Source of the DNA: an uncultured Bacilli bacterium
Lineage (GTDB): Bacteria > Bacillota_I > Bacilli_A > RF39 > UBA660
DNA: 33,444 nucleotides
Direction: 5' to 3'
Assembly (NCBI GenBank): GCA_944350145.1
Contig: CALVOC010000003.1
Coordinates: 1-33,444 of the forward strand
In this document: in pieces, positions 10,645 through 18,306 of the stretch
How the letters are laid out: each line of letters opens with the position of its first letter
Numbering within the stretch: position 1 is the first letter of the stretch
The notes under the pieces: model-generated
Databases searched by the model: none
The model's input: the letters and a program-made list of their open reading frames with translations, nothing else
What the model was told of the DNA's origin: nothing
Made by a program: the position numbers and the translations under genes

Positions 10645-11836
10645 TCGTACTCTCCTCCTCAATCGCATCTAATGCAACTAAATGACCACTTGCTAAATAT
10701 TCCAAAGTTGCACCACCACCAGAAGAAATATAGGTAAACTTATTAGCAAAGCCAAAATTTCGAACACTAGAAGCCGAATCGCCTCCGCCACAAACACTAA
10801 CAGCCTTACTAGAAGTAATCATTTGTAATAACTCTTTGGTACCATTTGCAAATTTTTGATCTTCATATACTCCAACCGTTCCATTAAGAAAAATAGTTTG
10901 ACTTTCTTCAATAACTGTTTTGTATTTTTGCAAGGTTCGAGTTCCTATATCAAATAGAACTTCATTATCATCAATATCTGTGATCAACTTATATTTCACA
11001 TAATTTTTATCATAAGTACTTCCAACAATAACATCTACAGGCAACATAATTTTGTCTTTATATTTTAAAAGCATTTGTTTTACTTTTTCTAAAACCTGTG
11101 GATTTTCAGAAGTAATAGATTCTCCAATATTAAAGCCAAGTGCTTTTAGACAAGTGTTGGCAATTCCACCACCGCAAAGCAAATGTTCGCATTTTGGAAG
11201 TAAAGATTCAATCAAAGTAATCTTATCATCCATCTTAGCTCCTCCCATTATAACGGTAAATGGATGAATTGCATGAACTACTAAACGATCAAGCATTCCA
11301 ATTTCTTTTTGCATCAAAAATCCAATACAACTAGGAATATGTGTAGAAATACCATAAGTTGAAGCATGTTTACGATGAGCAGTCGCGAATGCATCATTGA
11401 CGAAAACATCCCCAAGACTTGCCCAAAATAAACTTAACTGAGCATCACATTTACTTTCTAACTTATTAGGATAATCCATAAACCGAGTGTTTTCTAACAT
11501 CAAAATTTCTTTTGGCTTCATAGATTTAACTCTTTTAACTACTTCACTTCCAAAATTTTCTTTAGAAAAATAAACTTCTTGTCCCAATAATTCTTTCAAT
11601 CGTTTTGCAACAATTTCTAAAGAATATATAGTTTTGTCGCGTTCATTTCGTATCTTTCCAAAATGGCTTAAAAGAACAATTTGACAATTTTCTCCCAGCA
11701 AATAATAAATAGTTTCTAAAGTTTCCTTAATCTTTGAATCATCTAATATACTTCCATTCAAAACTGGAACATTATAATCAACTCGAAGAATTACTCGCTT
11801 ATCGCGAACATTCATATTTTGTAAACATTTTTTCAT
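10625..11836 (-). CDS. pgk: phosphoglycerate kinase
   Basis: Transfers the acyl phosphate of 1,3-bisphosphoglycerate to ADP, the first ATP-yielding step of glycolysis. The N-terminal substrate-binding sequence RVDYNVP is near residue 20, LLSHFGK follows near 57, and the nucleotide-binding glycine motif CGGGDSASSV lies near the C-terminus. The 403-aa length is typical (about 390-400). The first gene of a pgk-tpiA pair: tpiA begins inside its 3' end. A promoter with TTGCTA, 17 bp and TATAAT lies just upstream, interlocked with the terminator of the preceding gene. Confidence 0.96.
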   Translation of the reverse strand: MKKCLQNMNVRDKRVILRVDYNVPVLNGSILDDSKIKETLETIYYLLGENCQIVLLSHFGKIRNERDKTIYSLEIVAKRLKELLGQEVYFSKENFGSEVVKRVKSMKPKEILMLENTRFMDYPNKLESKCDAQLSLFWASLGDVFVNDAFATAHRKHASTYGISTHIPSCIGFLMQKEIGMLDRLVVHAIHPFTVIMGGAKMDDKITLIESLLPKCEHLLCGGGIANTCLKALGFNIGESITSENPQVLEKVKQMLLKYKDKIMLPVDVIVGSTYDKNYVKYKLITDIDDNEVLFDIGTRTLQKYKTVIEESQTIFLNGTVGVYEDQKFANGTKELLQMITSSKAVSVCGGGDSASSVRNFGFANKFTYISSGGGATLEYLASGHLVALDAIEEESTIETLDM

Positions 11837-11863
11837 TTTATCCCCTACTTTACTTTCAAAAAT

Positions 11864-11892
11864 ATTATACCCAAAAAAAAGAAAATTAGCAA
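11864..11892 (-). promoter_or_regulatory. sigma-A-type promoter for pgk-tpiA
   Basis: On the minus strand, TTGCTA (11887-11892), a 17-bp spacer and TATAAT (11864-11869). The spacer is mostly the T-tract of the terminator at 11877-11918. Confidence 0.7.
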
Positions 11893-11918
11893 TTCTTTAC
11901 AAATCTTAATTTTCTTTT
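11877..11918 (-). terminator. intrinsic terminator of the 127-aa membrane protein gene
   Basis: AAAAGAAAATTA and TAATTTTCTTTT (minus strand) form a perfect 12-bp stem with an 18-base loop, followed by T-residues. The 5' arm overlaps the last codons of the gene and the 3' arm and T-run lie in the pgk promoter spacer. Confidence 0.6.
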
Positions 11919-12280
11919 ACAATAGTATCTAAAATAGAATAATGATTATCTTTTAAAACAAAAACAGCCGCCAAAACAGTAAAAATCATAGCAAGCCATC
12001 CCAAATAAGTTCCACAAATCAAATATATGCCATGGCCAATAATTCCTAAACTATTCCCAATCAAACGAATATGCACTTTTTTGGACTGAAAAAAAGCAAC
12101 AGCATGAATAACAATAGAAATAATAGCAAATATTAATAGAAAAGTCATTAAAAACTCTGTACTATCACCAGCTCCTACAGCGCCATTAAAAACCCCCACT
12201 AAAAATAATGAGAAAAAATACAAAAAAGTTCCAACAATATCAATAATACCTGCAGCAATATTTATTTTTAACCTTTTCAA
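11906..12280 (-). CDS. small four-helix membrane protein, unknown function
   Basis: A hydrophobic protein of about 124 aa with four probable transmembrane helices (around residues 8-28, 45-65, 72-95 and 98-115 in the shorter reading) and short polar ends. I do not recognise a named family. A TTG at 12280 sits 8 bp after GGAG and gives MKRLKINIAAG; a GTG at 12289 (127 aa) is also possible. It is transcribed alone between gapA and pgk from an extended -10 promoter, with terminators on both sides, so it interrupts the glycolytic series without being co-transcribed with it. Confidence 0.75.
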   Translation of the reverse strand: MKRLKINIAAGIIDIVGTFLYFFSLFLVGVFNGAVGAGDSTEFLMTFLLIFAIISIVIHAVAFFQSKKVHIRLIGNSLGIIGHGIYLICGTYLGWLAMIFTVLAAVFVLKDNHYSILDTIVKEN

Positions 12281-12305
12281 AGAAACCACTCCATATCCTA
12301 TAAAA

Positions 12306-12314
12306 ATTATACCA
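12306..12314 (-). promoter_or_regulatory. extended -10 promoter for the membrane protein gene
   Basis: TGGTATAAT on the minus strand, with TTGTTT 18 bp upstream of the TATAAT formed by the T-tract of the gapA terminator. It lies about 25 bp before the likely start codon. Confidence 0.6.
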
Positions 12315-12325
12315 TATCAGAAATT

Positions 12326-12352
12326 AAAAAAACAACGACTTAAATCATTGTT
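12326..12352 (-). terminator. intrinsic terminator after gapA
   Basis: AACAATGA and TCGTTGTT (one G-T pair) make an 8-bp stem with a 6-base loop, then seven T on the minus strand, directly at the gapA stop codon. Confidence 0.7.
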
Positions 12353-13356
12353 TATTGAAACATTCTTTTAGCAGTTTTCATCATCTGAGTTGTATAACCC
12401 ATTTCATTATCATACCAAGCAACTACTTTAACAAGTTGTTTACCAGCAACATCTAAAACTGTTGTCAATCTTAAATCAACTACAGCTCCGCACTTCATTC
12501 CAATAACATCACTTGAAACAACAGGATCATTCGTAACCTTTAAAGTTTCGTTTGCATTTTGTTCAAAAGCTAAATTAATATCTTCTACTGTAACATTTTT
12601 ACTAAGTTCCAAAACCAAATCAATCATAGATCCATCGCTTACTGGAACACGGTAGGCAACCCCATTTAATTTGCCTTCCAAATTTGGAAGAACTTTTCCA
12701 ATAGCACTAGCAGCACCGGTACTTGCAGGAATAATATTCATCGCACAAGCTCGTCCACGTCTAGAAGCATAACCTTTTTTATGAGCAACATCTAAAGTAA
12801 CTTGATCATTTGTATAGGCATGAATCGTACTCATATATCCTCTATTTACACCGAAGGATTTATCTAAAATAGCTAAGACTGGAGCCAAACAATTTGTCGT
12901 ACAAGAAGCAGCAGAAACAATTTGTTCACTTCCATCTAATATTTCATCATTAACACCATAAACAATCGTTTTCATCTCACCCTTACCAGGAGCAGAAATC
13001 AAAACTTTCTTAGCACCAGCCTCAATATGTTTCATCGCATCGTCATATTTTGTAAACAAACCTGTACATTCCAACACCAAATCAACATTTAAATCTTTCC
13101 AAGGCAAATTACTTGGATCTTTCTGTGCATAAACTGGGATCTTTTTGACATTGTTAATAACCAAATAGTTATCCACACTACTAATCTTATCCTCATGAAA
13201 TCTGCGATGATTTGTATCATACTTAAGATAATAAGCTAAATCCTCAGCACTAGTTAAATCATTAATCGCAACCACATCAAAATCCGTTCCAGTAATCATT
13301 TGGCGAAAAGCAAGTCTACCAATTCTTCCAAAACCATTAATTGCAACTCTTACCAT
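12352..13356 (-). CDS. gapA: glyceraldehyde-3-phosphate dehydrogenase
   Basis: Oxidises and phosphorylates glyceraldehyde 3-phosphate with NAD+ in glycolysis. The N-terminal Rossmann motif INGFGRIGR is at 6-14; NDLT around 32-35 keeps the aspartate that favours NAD over NADP; catalytic Cys152 is in SAASCTTNCLAP; HAYTNDQ supplies the active-site His; and NIIPASTGAA follows. Length of 334 aa is standard. AAGGAG precedes the ATG, inside the end of the upstream 120-aa gene with which it is co-transcribed. A terminator follows at once, so pgk is expressed separately. Confidence 0.97.
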   Translation of the reverse strand: MVRVAINGFGRIGRLAFRQMITGTDFDVVAINDLTSAEDLAYYLKYDTNHRRFHEDKISSVDNYLVINNVKKIPVYAQKDPSNLPWKDLNVDLVLECTGLFTKYDDAMKHIEAGAKKVLISAPGKGEMKTIVYGVNDEILDGSEQIVSAASCTTNCLAPVLAILDKSFGVNRGYMSTIHAYTNDQVTLDVAHKKGYASRRGRACAMNIIPASTGAASAIGKVLPNLEGKLNGVAYRVPVSDGSMIDLVLELSKNVTVEDINLAFEQNANETLKVTNDPVVSSDVIGMKCGAVVDLRLTTVLDVAGKQLVKVVAWYDNEMGYTTQMMKTAKRMFQ

Positions 13357-13361
13357 AATAT

Positions 13362-13724
13362 CTATCTCCTTCTTATTTTTTTAGGATACCCTAAAGTATT
13401 TACTTTATAATTTTTCTTCACTTCTTTTTCAAAGTTCTTTTTCCTTTTTACAAAAAAACTATTAGTTTGTCTTAAACTTTCATTTACAAAATTCCTAGAT
13501 TCATCACAATTTAAAATTCCAAAAAAAGTACTTGCAGAATTAACATCCCCTTGCAAAAACAAATTAGTCAAAAATTCTTCTCTTGAATACAATTTAAAAA
13601 TGTAATCTAAAAAATGAAATTCATCAGCAAGCTTTACATAAGAAATTTCTTTACGAATACAATACAATTCTAAAAAATCCAAAGCTTGAGACAAATCATC
13701 TACAACAAATTTAAAAACTTTCAT
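13362..13724 (-). CDS. uncharacterized 120-aa basic protein upstream of gapA
   Basis: Unrecognised small soluble protein. The N-terminal half is acidic and mixed alpha/beta; the C-terminal 35 residues are very basic (FFVKRKKNFEKEVKKNYKVN, then KKIRRR), which could mean nucleic-acid contact. It has GGTG upstream of its ATG and ends only 5 bp before gapA, whose ribosome binding site lies within its last codons, so the two form an operon. There is no evidence that it is the CggR regulator sometimes found before gapA: it is far too short and has no helix-turn-helix or sugar-binding domain. Confidence 0.7.
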   Translation of the reverse strand: MKVFKFVVDDLSQALDFLELYCIRKEISYVKLADEFHFLDYIFKLYSREEFLTNLFLQGDVNSASTFFGILNCDESRNFVNESLRQTNSFFVKRKKNFEKEVKKNYKVNTLGYPKKIRRR

Positions 13725-13740
13725 ATATCACCACAATTTA

Positions 13741-13749
13741 ACTATACCA
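13741..13749 (-). promoter_or_regulatory. candidate extended -10 promoter for the 120-aa protein-gapA operon
   Basis: TGGTATAGT on the minus strand, about 17 bp before the start codon of the 120-aa gene and just after the stop of the kinase gene. The -35 region is poor. Confidence 0.4.
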
Positions 13750-13752
13750 TAT

Positions 13753-15381
13753 CTACCCAATAAATTCACGTAAAACAGAATTTTTTGGAACAAATTCTGA
13801 AGGTATAGTGAAAAACACTTGTAAATAATCGATAAGCCGTCTAGATTCACTGTAATAAACACTGTCGACACCAACCGAAAACAAAAGAGGATCAGCATAA
13901 ACTTTTAAAATACCTATTTCATAAGCCAAAGCTGTATTGATAATCATATCCGCTTGATAAACATAAGGGAAAATATATTTTTCTTCACCAGAGCGAACAA
14001 TTTGCCACTCTGCAATCGTTTGATCAACTTTTTTACCTCTTGTTCGATTATCGCGAACAATTCGTCTAATCAAACGCAAATCCAAAGTAGAAATGTAATT
14101 ATGTCGATCAATATTTAAAGGAATAAACGGACTCAAATAAATTTTAAATTTATATTTAGATTCAATATACGGAACCAAATCATCATTTAAACAATGTAAT
14201 CCTTCAATAAGTAAAAGACTATTTTCTTTTAAAGAAACCTTTCTTCCTTTAAAAACTTTTTTTCCATTTAAAAAATCATATTCAGGAATTTCTACCTCTT
14301 TATGAGCTAACAAATTCTGTAAAGTTTGATTAAAAAGTTCTAAATCAATAGCTTGTAAACATTCATAATCGTATTCTCCCTTATCATTTTTCGGAGTATC
14401 TTCCCGATCGACAAAAAAATCATCTGTTGATAATCCGATCGGATCATATCCACGACTGCGTAAAATGGAACTAATTCGTTTCATAGTAGTCGTCTTTCCA
14501 CTAGAAGATGGCCCAGCAATTAAAACCATGCGAACATCCCGTAAAGAAATAATTTTATCACAAGCCTTTAATAAATCCTCTTCATAAACAATTTCATTAG
14601 AGTGAATAAAGTCTTCAATTTTAGAAGTACTCACCAAATAATTCATTTGAGATAAATAAGGAACTTGCATTTGTCTAAGCCATTTTTTCGTAGACATAAA
14701 ATTGGCTACAATATTTTCATAATGAACGTACTCTGGAATATGATTTCCACTCGTTACATTTGGGCAAACCAAAACAATTCGATTTCTACCTAAAAATACC
14801 AACTCAAAACGATTAAGCACCTTTGTATCGTAAGGCATCATAGTATAAAAATAATTTAAATGATCCCGTAAACGATACATCGTAACAACTTCCTTAGGAG
14901 TATTTTGAATATTATATGCTTTCTCTTCTTCATGACGATTCATAAAATAATGAAAGGCATCTTGGTTATCTAAATGATAACGATAGAAACGTTCCTTTTT
15001 TTCCACAATGGAAGCCATGTGACCTTTAATTTTAGAAATATCATCGGAAGTTAAATTTCTTGTTACGCGAATCTCACTTAAAATACCTTTAGGCACACTA
15101 TGCAAAAATAGTACTTCAGCATCAGGATATAACTCCATAACAGAAACATAAAATAAAAATTTCAAAGCTCCTTGATAAATCTTGTATCCTGCTAGAGAAG
15201 TAACATCTAAAAAGGAAACAGTACAATTTTCAAGTATTTTTGAATCCAAAGAAAAAACTTCATTGCCAACTTGAGCTGCCAAAGTATCCTCTAAATGAAA
15301 CTGTTTAGCAATATCATAATAAAGTGTACCTTTTGGAACAATAACAGTTTGATTTTGATATGTAACTTTAATTTCTTGCAT
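13753..15381 (-). CDS. TGS-domain/uridine-kinase-like fusion protein
   Basis: A 542-aa fusion. Residues 1-62 form a TGS (ubiquitin-like) domain; about 63-230 resemble the second additional (editing) domain of threonyl-tRNA synthetase, with VMELYPDAEV aligning to its conserved ELFPDA segment; about 282-542 are a phosphoribulokinase/uridine-kinase domain with P-loop GPSSSGKT at 290-297 and STDDFFVDR, IEGLHCLND further on. The editing-like part lacks the usual HxxxH zinc ligands (GYKIYQGALK there), so it is probably a structural or RNA/nucleotide-binding relic. Proteins of this layout occur in many Bacillota and are annotated as nucleoside kinases; the true substrate is uncertain. AGGAG precedes the ATG; divergent from clpP. 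Confidence 0.88.
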   Translation of the reverse strand: MQEIKVTYQNQTVIVPKGTLYYDIAKQFHLEDTLAAQVGNEVFSLDSKILENCTVSFLDVTSLAGYKIYQGALKFLFYVSVMELYPDAEVLFLHSVPKGILSEIRVTRNLTSDDISKIKGHMASIVEKKERFYRYHLDNQDAFHYFMNRHEEEKAYNIQNTPKEVVTMYRLRDHLNYFYTMMPYDTKVLNRFELVFLGRNRIVLVCPNVTSGNHIPEYVHYENIVANFMSTKKWLRQMQVPYLSQMNYLVSTSKIEDFIHSNEIVYEEDLLKACDKIISLRDVRMVLIAGPSSSGKTTTMKRISSILRSRGYDPIGLSTDDFFVDREDTPKNDKGEYDYECLQAIDLELFNQTLQNLLAHKEVEIPEYDFLNGKKVFKGRKVSLKENSLLLIEGLHCLNDDLVPYIESKYKFKIYLSPFIPLNIDRHNYISTLDLRLIRRIVRDNRTRGKKVDQTIAEWQIVRSGEEKYIFPYVYQADMIINTALAYEIGILKVYADPLLFSVGVDSVYYSESRRLIDYLQVFFTIPSEFVPKNSVLREFIG

Positions 15382-15412
15382 AATATCTCCTAGCCTTTTC
15401 TATTCTTAAAAT

Positions 15413-15421
15413 ATTTTAACA
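15413..15421 (-). promoter_or_regulatory. extended -10 promoter for the TGS-kinase gene
   Basis: TGTTAAAAT on the minus strand, about 32 bp before the kinase ATG, immediately beside the A8T8 tract that separates it from the clpP promoter. Confidence 0.5.
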
Positions 15422-15422
15422 C

Positions 15423-15438
15423 AAAAAAAATTTTTTTT
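15423..15438. other. A8T8 tract between divergent promoters
   Basis: Eight A followed by eight T, a perfect 16-bp palindrome lying exactly between the kinase and clpP promoters. Phased A/T tracts of this kind are curved and stiff and can act as UP elements for RNA polymerase; whether this one does is inference. Confidence 0.5.
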
Positions 15439-15464
15439 GAATAGTTTTTACATTATCATACTAT
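15437..15464 (+). promoter_or_regulatory. candidate clpP promoter
   Basis: TTGAAT (15437-15442), a 16-bp spacer and TACTAT (15459-15464), 20 bp before the clpP start. The -10 lies in the dyad at 15453-15469. An overlapping TATGAT at 15462-15467 is an alternative -10. Confidence 0.5.
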
Positions 15465-15469
15465 GATAA
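15453..15469. promoter_or_regulatory. 17-bp dyad over the clpP -10, possible operator
   Basis: TTATCATA and TATGATAA flank a single C and form a perfect inverted repeat over the clpP -10 box. It is not the CtsR heptanucleotide direct repeat or the HrcA CIRCE element. A repressor site is plausible from position, but the sequence is AT-rich and no regulator is known. Confidence 0.35.
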
Positions 15470-15483
15470 TAATAGGTGAGAAA

Positions 15484-16053
15484 ATGAATATAATTCCAAC
15501 AGTTTTAGAAAAAACAAACAATCGTGAAGTCGCTTATGACTTATATTCTCGTTTATTAGAAGATCGAATTATTTTTTTAAGTGGAGAAATCACAGATCAA
15601 ACAGCCAATCTAATTGTCAGCGAACTACTATTTTTAGATTCTAAAAATCATGAAGATATATATATGTATATAAACAGCCCTGGAGGATCTGTAACAAGTG
15701 GAATGGCCATCTATGATACGATGAATTACATTAAAAGTGATGTCAGAACTATCTGTGTCGGATTAGCAGCTTCCATGGCAGCCTTTCTTCTTTCATCAGG
15801 AACAAAAGGAAAAAGATTTGCACTCATAAATGCAGACGTAATGATCCACCAACCCCTAGGAGGCATGCAAGGTCAAGCAAGTGATATGAAAATAGCTTGT
15901 GAGCGAATTTTAAAAATGAAAGAAAAACTAAATAAAATTTTAGCAAAAAACACCAATCAGCCATTAAAGAAAATTCAAAAAGATACCGATCGAGATTACT
16001 ATTTAACAAGTGAAGAAGCAAAAAAATACGGCTTAATTGATCAAATCATTTAA
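15484..16053 (+). CDS. clpP: ATP-dependent Clp protease proteolytic subunit
   Basis: Serine peptidase that forms a tetradecameric chamber and degrades proteins fed by ClpX or ClpC. The catalytic triad is complete: Ser97 in GLAASMAAF, His122 in MIHQPLGG, Asp171 in [12 protein letters not shown]. The oxyanion segment [14 protein letters not shown] is at 65-78. Length is 189 aa from the ATG at 15484, which follows AGGTGAG; an ATG seven codons earlier lies over the promoter and is unlikely. No obvious propeptide. It overlaps the convergent whiA stop by 4 bp. It has its own promoter and terminator and is not linked to a Clp ATPase here. Confidence 0.96.
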   Translation: MNIIPTVLEKTNNREVAYDLYSRLLEDRIIFLSGEITDQTANLIVSELLFLDSKNHEDIYMYINSPGGSVTSGMAIYDTMNYIKSDVRTICVGLAASMAAFLLSSGTKGKRFALINADVMIHQPLGGMQGQASDMKIACERILKMKEKLNKILAKNTNQPLKKIQKDTDRDYYLTSEEAKKYGLIDQII

Positions 16054-16063
16054 GCCTTTTTTT
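16030..16063 (+). terminator. intrinsic terminator at the clpP/whiA convergence
   Basis: GGCTTAA (16030-16036) pairs with TTAAGCC (16050-16056) across a 13-base loop, followed by seven T. The hairpin lies inside the last clpP codons and the T-run inside the last whiA codons. Confidence 0.65.
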
Positions 16064-16976
16064 CATGTAATTCTTTTAATTTTTTCATTTTAATAAAATG
16101 ATGATTAATTCCTGACTTTCCAATAATATAACCAGTTTCTAAAGAAATAATAGAAGCAAGTTCTTGATAAGAACTTTCTGGATATTTCAAACGATATTCC
16201 ATAATTATCTTTGTTTTCTCGTCCAATAAGTCAAGCAAATCATGTTCTTTTAAATAAAGTATATCTTGAACTTGTTGGTTGCCTGTTCGTAAACTTTTTT
16301 CTTGATTGGCAATCTCACAATTATTTAAACGATTCACCATATTTTTATGATCTCGATAAATTCGAACATCTTCAAAATAAAACAAAGAATTTGAAGCCTG
16401 AAACATACGTATCATATCGCTAATTTCTTCAGAACTTTTTAAATAGACCATAAACTTATTATTTCTTTCCAAAACCTTTGTATCAAATTTCATTTCATGA
16501 AGAAGTTCACTAAAAAAATTTGCATCAGAAATACGGTCAAATACATATTCTAAATGATATCCACTAGTGGCTGGATCATTGATCGACCCAATCACTAAAA
16601 ATGCTCCTCGGACAAAAGCGACCATCTCTTCTGGACACCCCAAGTCATTTCGATTCATATCCAAAAATGTATGATCTTTTTTAATGTTTAATCTTTCAAG
16701 AATCATAGGAGCATGATCTTTGACTTCTAAAATATAAATTTGTTTATTTCGAAACCTTTTTTGATTTCGAACTGTAATATGGACAGATAAATTAAAAAGA
16801 CTTTTTATATCTTTATAAACACGTCGTGCAATAGACGCATTTTCAAAAGTTAGAGAAAATCCATTTTCTTGAATAAAAGCATCATAACGAATAATAGCTG
16901 AAAGCTCAGGAAAAATATCATTTCGACTAATAGAATTACTACAAATTTCTTCTTTTAACTTCATCGAATACGTCAT
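16050..16976 (-). CDS. whiA: DNA-binding protein WhiA
   Basis: WhiA has an N-terminal LAGLIDADG-homing-endonuclease-like domain (about 1-190) without endonuclease function, and a C-terminal helix-turn-helix domain (about 215-308) ending in the conserved [15 protein letters not shown]. In Actinobacteria it controls sporulation; in Bacillus it affects division and chromosome segregation. The 308-aa length is normal. GGTGA lies before the ATG. It usually sits behind yvcJ-yvcK; here it is alone, downstream of the FtsEX/M23 operon but separated by a terminator, and has its own -10 box. Its 3' end overlaps clpP by 4 bp. Confidence 0.93.
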   Translation of the reverse strand: MTYSMKLKEEICSNSISRNDIFPELSAIIRYDAFIQENGFSLTFENASIARRVYKDIKSLFNLSVHITVRNQKRFRNKQIYILEVKDHAPMILERLNIKKDHTFLDMNRNDLGCPEEMVAFVRGAFLVIGSINDPATSGYHLEYVFDRISDANFFSELLHEMKFDTKVLERNNKFMVYLKSSEEISDMIRMFQASNSLFYFEDVRIYRDHKNMVNRLNNCEIANQEKSLRTGNQQVQDILYLKEHDLLDLLDEKTKIIMEYRLKYPESSYQELASIISLETGYIIGKSGINHHFIKMKKLKELHEKKA

Positions 16977-16993
16977 AAAAATTCACCAGCATT

Positions 16994-16999
16994 ATTATA
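16994..16999 (-). promoter_or_regulatory. -10 box of the whiA promoter
   Basis: TATAAT on the minus strand, 18 bp before the whiA start and one base after the T-tract of the upstream terminator. No clear -35. Confidence 0.5.
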
Positions 17000-17000
17000 C

Positions 17001-17025
17001 AAAAAAAGAATAGAAAAATCTATCC
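17001..17025 (-). terminator. intrinsic terminator after the second M23 gene
   Basis: On the minus strand GGATAGA pairs with TCTATTC (one G-T pair) over a 4-base loop and is followed by seven T, starting at the stop codon. Confidence 0.7.
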
Positions 17026-18248
17026 TAATACATATCTGTTCTGGAATAAAAAGACCAGCCATAACTATTTGGAAATCCTGGAGGAATAATCGTGGTACTT
17101 GGTCCTGGACTATAACCAGTAAAGAAGCCATTAGCAACGCCAAAATGCAAATGAGCTCCAGTAGTACACTCATCATATCCACCATGAAGTGTACTAGTTG
17201 AATAACCTCCAACCTTTCCTATAACGGTACCTTGATCGACAATATCTCCCACTTTTACATTAATGGTACCATCTAATAAATGGAAATAATAAGTAACATA
17301 CTCTTTACCACCAACAACTACATTAATGAAAACCATATTTCCACCGCAAGAACTTCTTTCAACAATCCCGGCTACCTCTCCAGCAGCTGCAGCATAAATA
17401 GGTGTGCCTTCAAAAGGACTAGCTCCACCAATATCTAGGGCATTATGATAACTTCCCCAACGATAACCAACTTCACTTGTAATCGTTCCATAATTTAACG
17501 GTTTTAACCACCCACTATTTAAAGGAACAGAAGAACAACTTGTAAGCAAAACATCATCAGCAGTACTTCCAACTTTAGAAGAACACTTATCCAAATAGTC
17601 ATTTAATCGGGCTTGAGCATTCTCCAATTGATCCTCAATACTTATTGCATATTTATTATAATTCTCTAACTTACCATAATTTTCTTCAATAATCTTTTTA
17701 TATTCTACCGATTGAGCTTCCAAATCTTTCTTTTTCTGCTCTAATTCTACTTTTAATTCTTCATTTCTTTTAATTTCAGCTTCCAAATCTCCAATAGTTC
17801 CATGAATTTGATTGGATAATTGTTCAATCGCAGCAATCCTCATAATCATATCTGTCATGGTAGTAGCACCACTAACATATTCTACATAAGCATTAGTTCC
17901 TTTCATTTGTTGTAAATAAAGTAAAACATCGGATGCATTCACTTTCAATTCTTCAATTCGTTCATTGGATTCTTCAATATCTTTTTGAGCTTGTTCCATA
18001 TCCGCTTCAGCTTGATGAATATCTGCTTCTGCTTGTTTAACCGCAGCTTCCTTAGCAGCAATTTCTGCTTTTGCTTCCGCAGTCATATTATCATTATCTT
18101 GTTTCTGTTTTAAAAGTTCATTATAATTTGCCCTTAAATCACCCAAAGTTTTAGGAGATTCAATTAAAGCAGAAACACTTTCAAAAGGAATAAAAATCAT
18201 ACTCACAAAAACAATTAAAAGCATACTTTTGATACCTTTACTTTTCAA
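17025..18248 (-). CDS. coiled-coil M23 peptidoglycan endopeptidase (second FtsEX-linked copy)
   Basis: Secreted cell-wall hydrolase of 407 aa. Residues 8-27 form a signal peptide ending near SVSA; about 35-225 are a long alpha-helical coiled coil whose middle (LYLQQMKGTNAYVEYVSGAT) resembles the FtsX-docking region of PcsB and CwlO; about 248-385 are an M23/LytM domain with zinc ligands His268 and Asp272 in HNALD and both histidines of HLHFG. These ligands are intact, unlike in EnvC, so it is probably active. A Cys in SSCGGNM and one in DECTTGAHLHFG flank the active site. The TTG at 18248 is chosen because AGGTGATATA precedes it. Tandem paralogue of the gene upstream; it has its own promoter. 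Confidence 0.9.
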   Translation of the reverse strand: MKSKGIKSMLLIVFVSMIFIPFESVSALIESPKTLGDLRANYNELLKQKQDNDNMTAEAKAEIAAKEAAVKQAEADIHQAEADMEQAQKDIEESNERIEELKVNASDVLLYLQQMKGTNAYVEYVSGATTMTDMIMRIAAIEQLSNQIHGTIGDLEAEIKRNEELKVELEQKKKDLEAQSVEYKKIIEENYGKLENYNKYAISIEDQLENAQARLNDYLDKCSSKVGSTADDVLLTSCSSVPLNSGWLKPLNYGTITSEVGYRWGSYHNALDIGGASPFEGTPIYAAAAGEVAGIVERSSCGGNMVFINVVVGGKEYVTYYFHLLDGTINVKVGDIVDQGTVIGKVGGYSTSTLHGGYDECTTGAHLHFGVANGFFTGYSPGPSTTIIPPGFPNSYGWSFYSRTDMY

Positions 18249-18268
18249 ATATATCACCTACCCTATAA

Positions 18269-18277
18269 AGTATAACA
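18269..18277 (-). promoter_or_regulatory. extended -10 promoter for the second M23 gene
   Basis: TGTTATACT on the minus strand. A -35-like TTAACG lies 17 bp upstream of TATACT in the loop of the terminator at 18279-18306. Confidence 0.55.
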
Positions 18278-18278
18278 C

Positions 18279-18306
18279 AAAAAAGCAAAAACGTTAAGTT
18301 TTTGCT
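18279..18306 (-). terminator. intrinsic terminator after the first M23 gene
   Basis: AGCAAAAAC and GTTTTTGCT make a perfect 9-bp stem with a 5-base loop, then six T on the minus strand. Confidence 0.75.
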
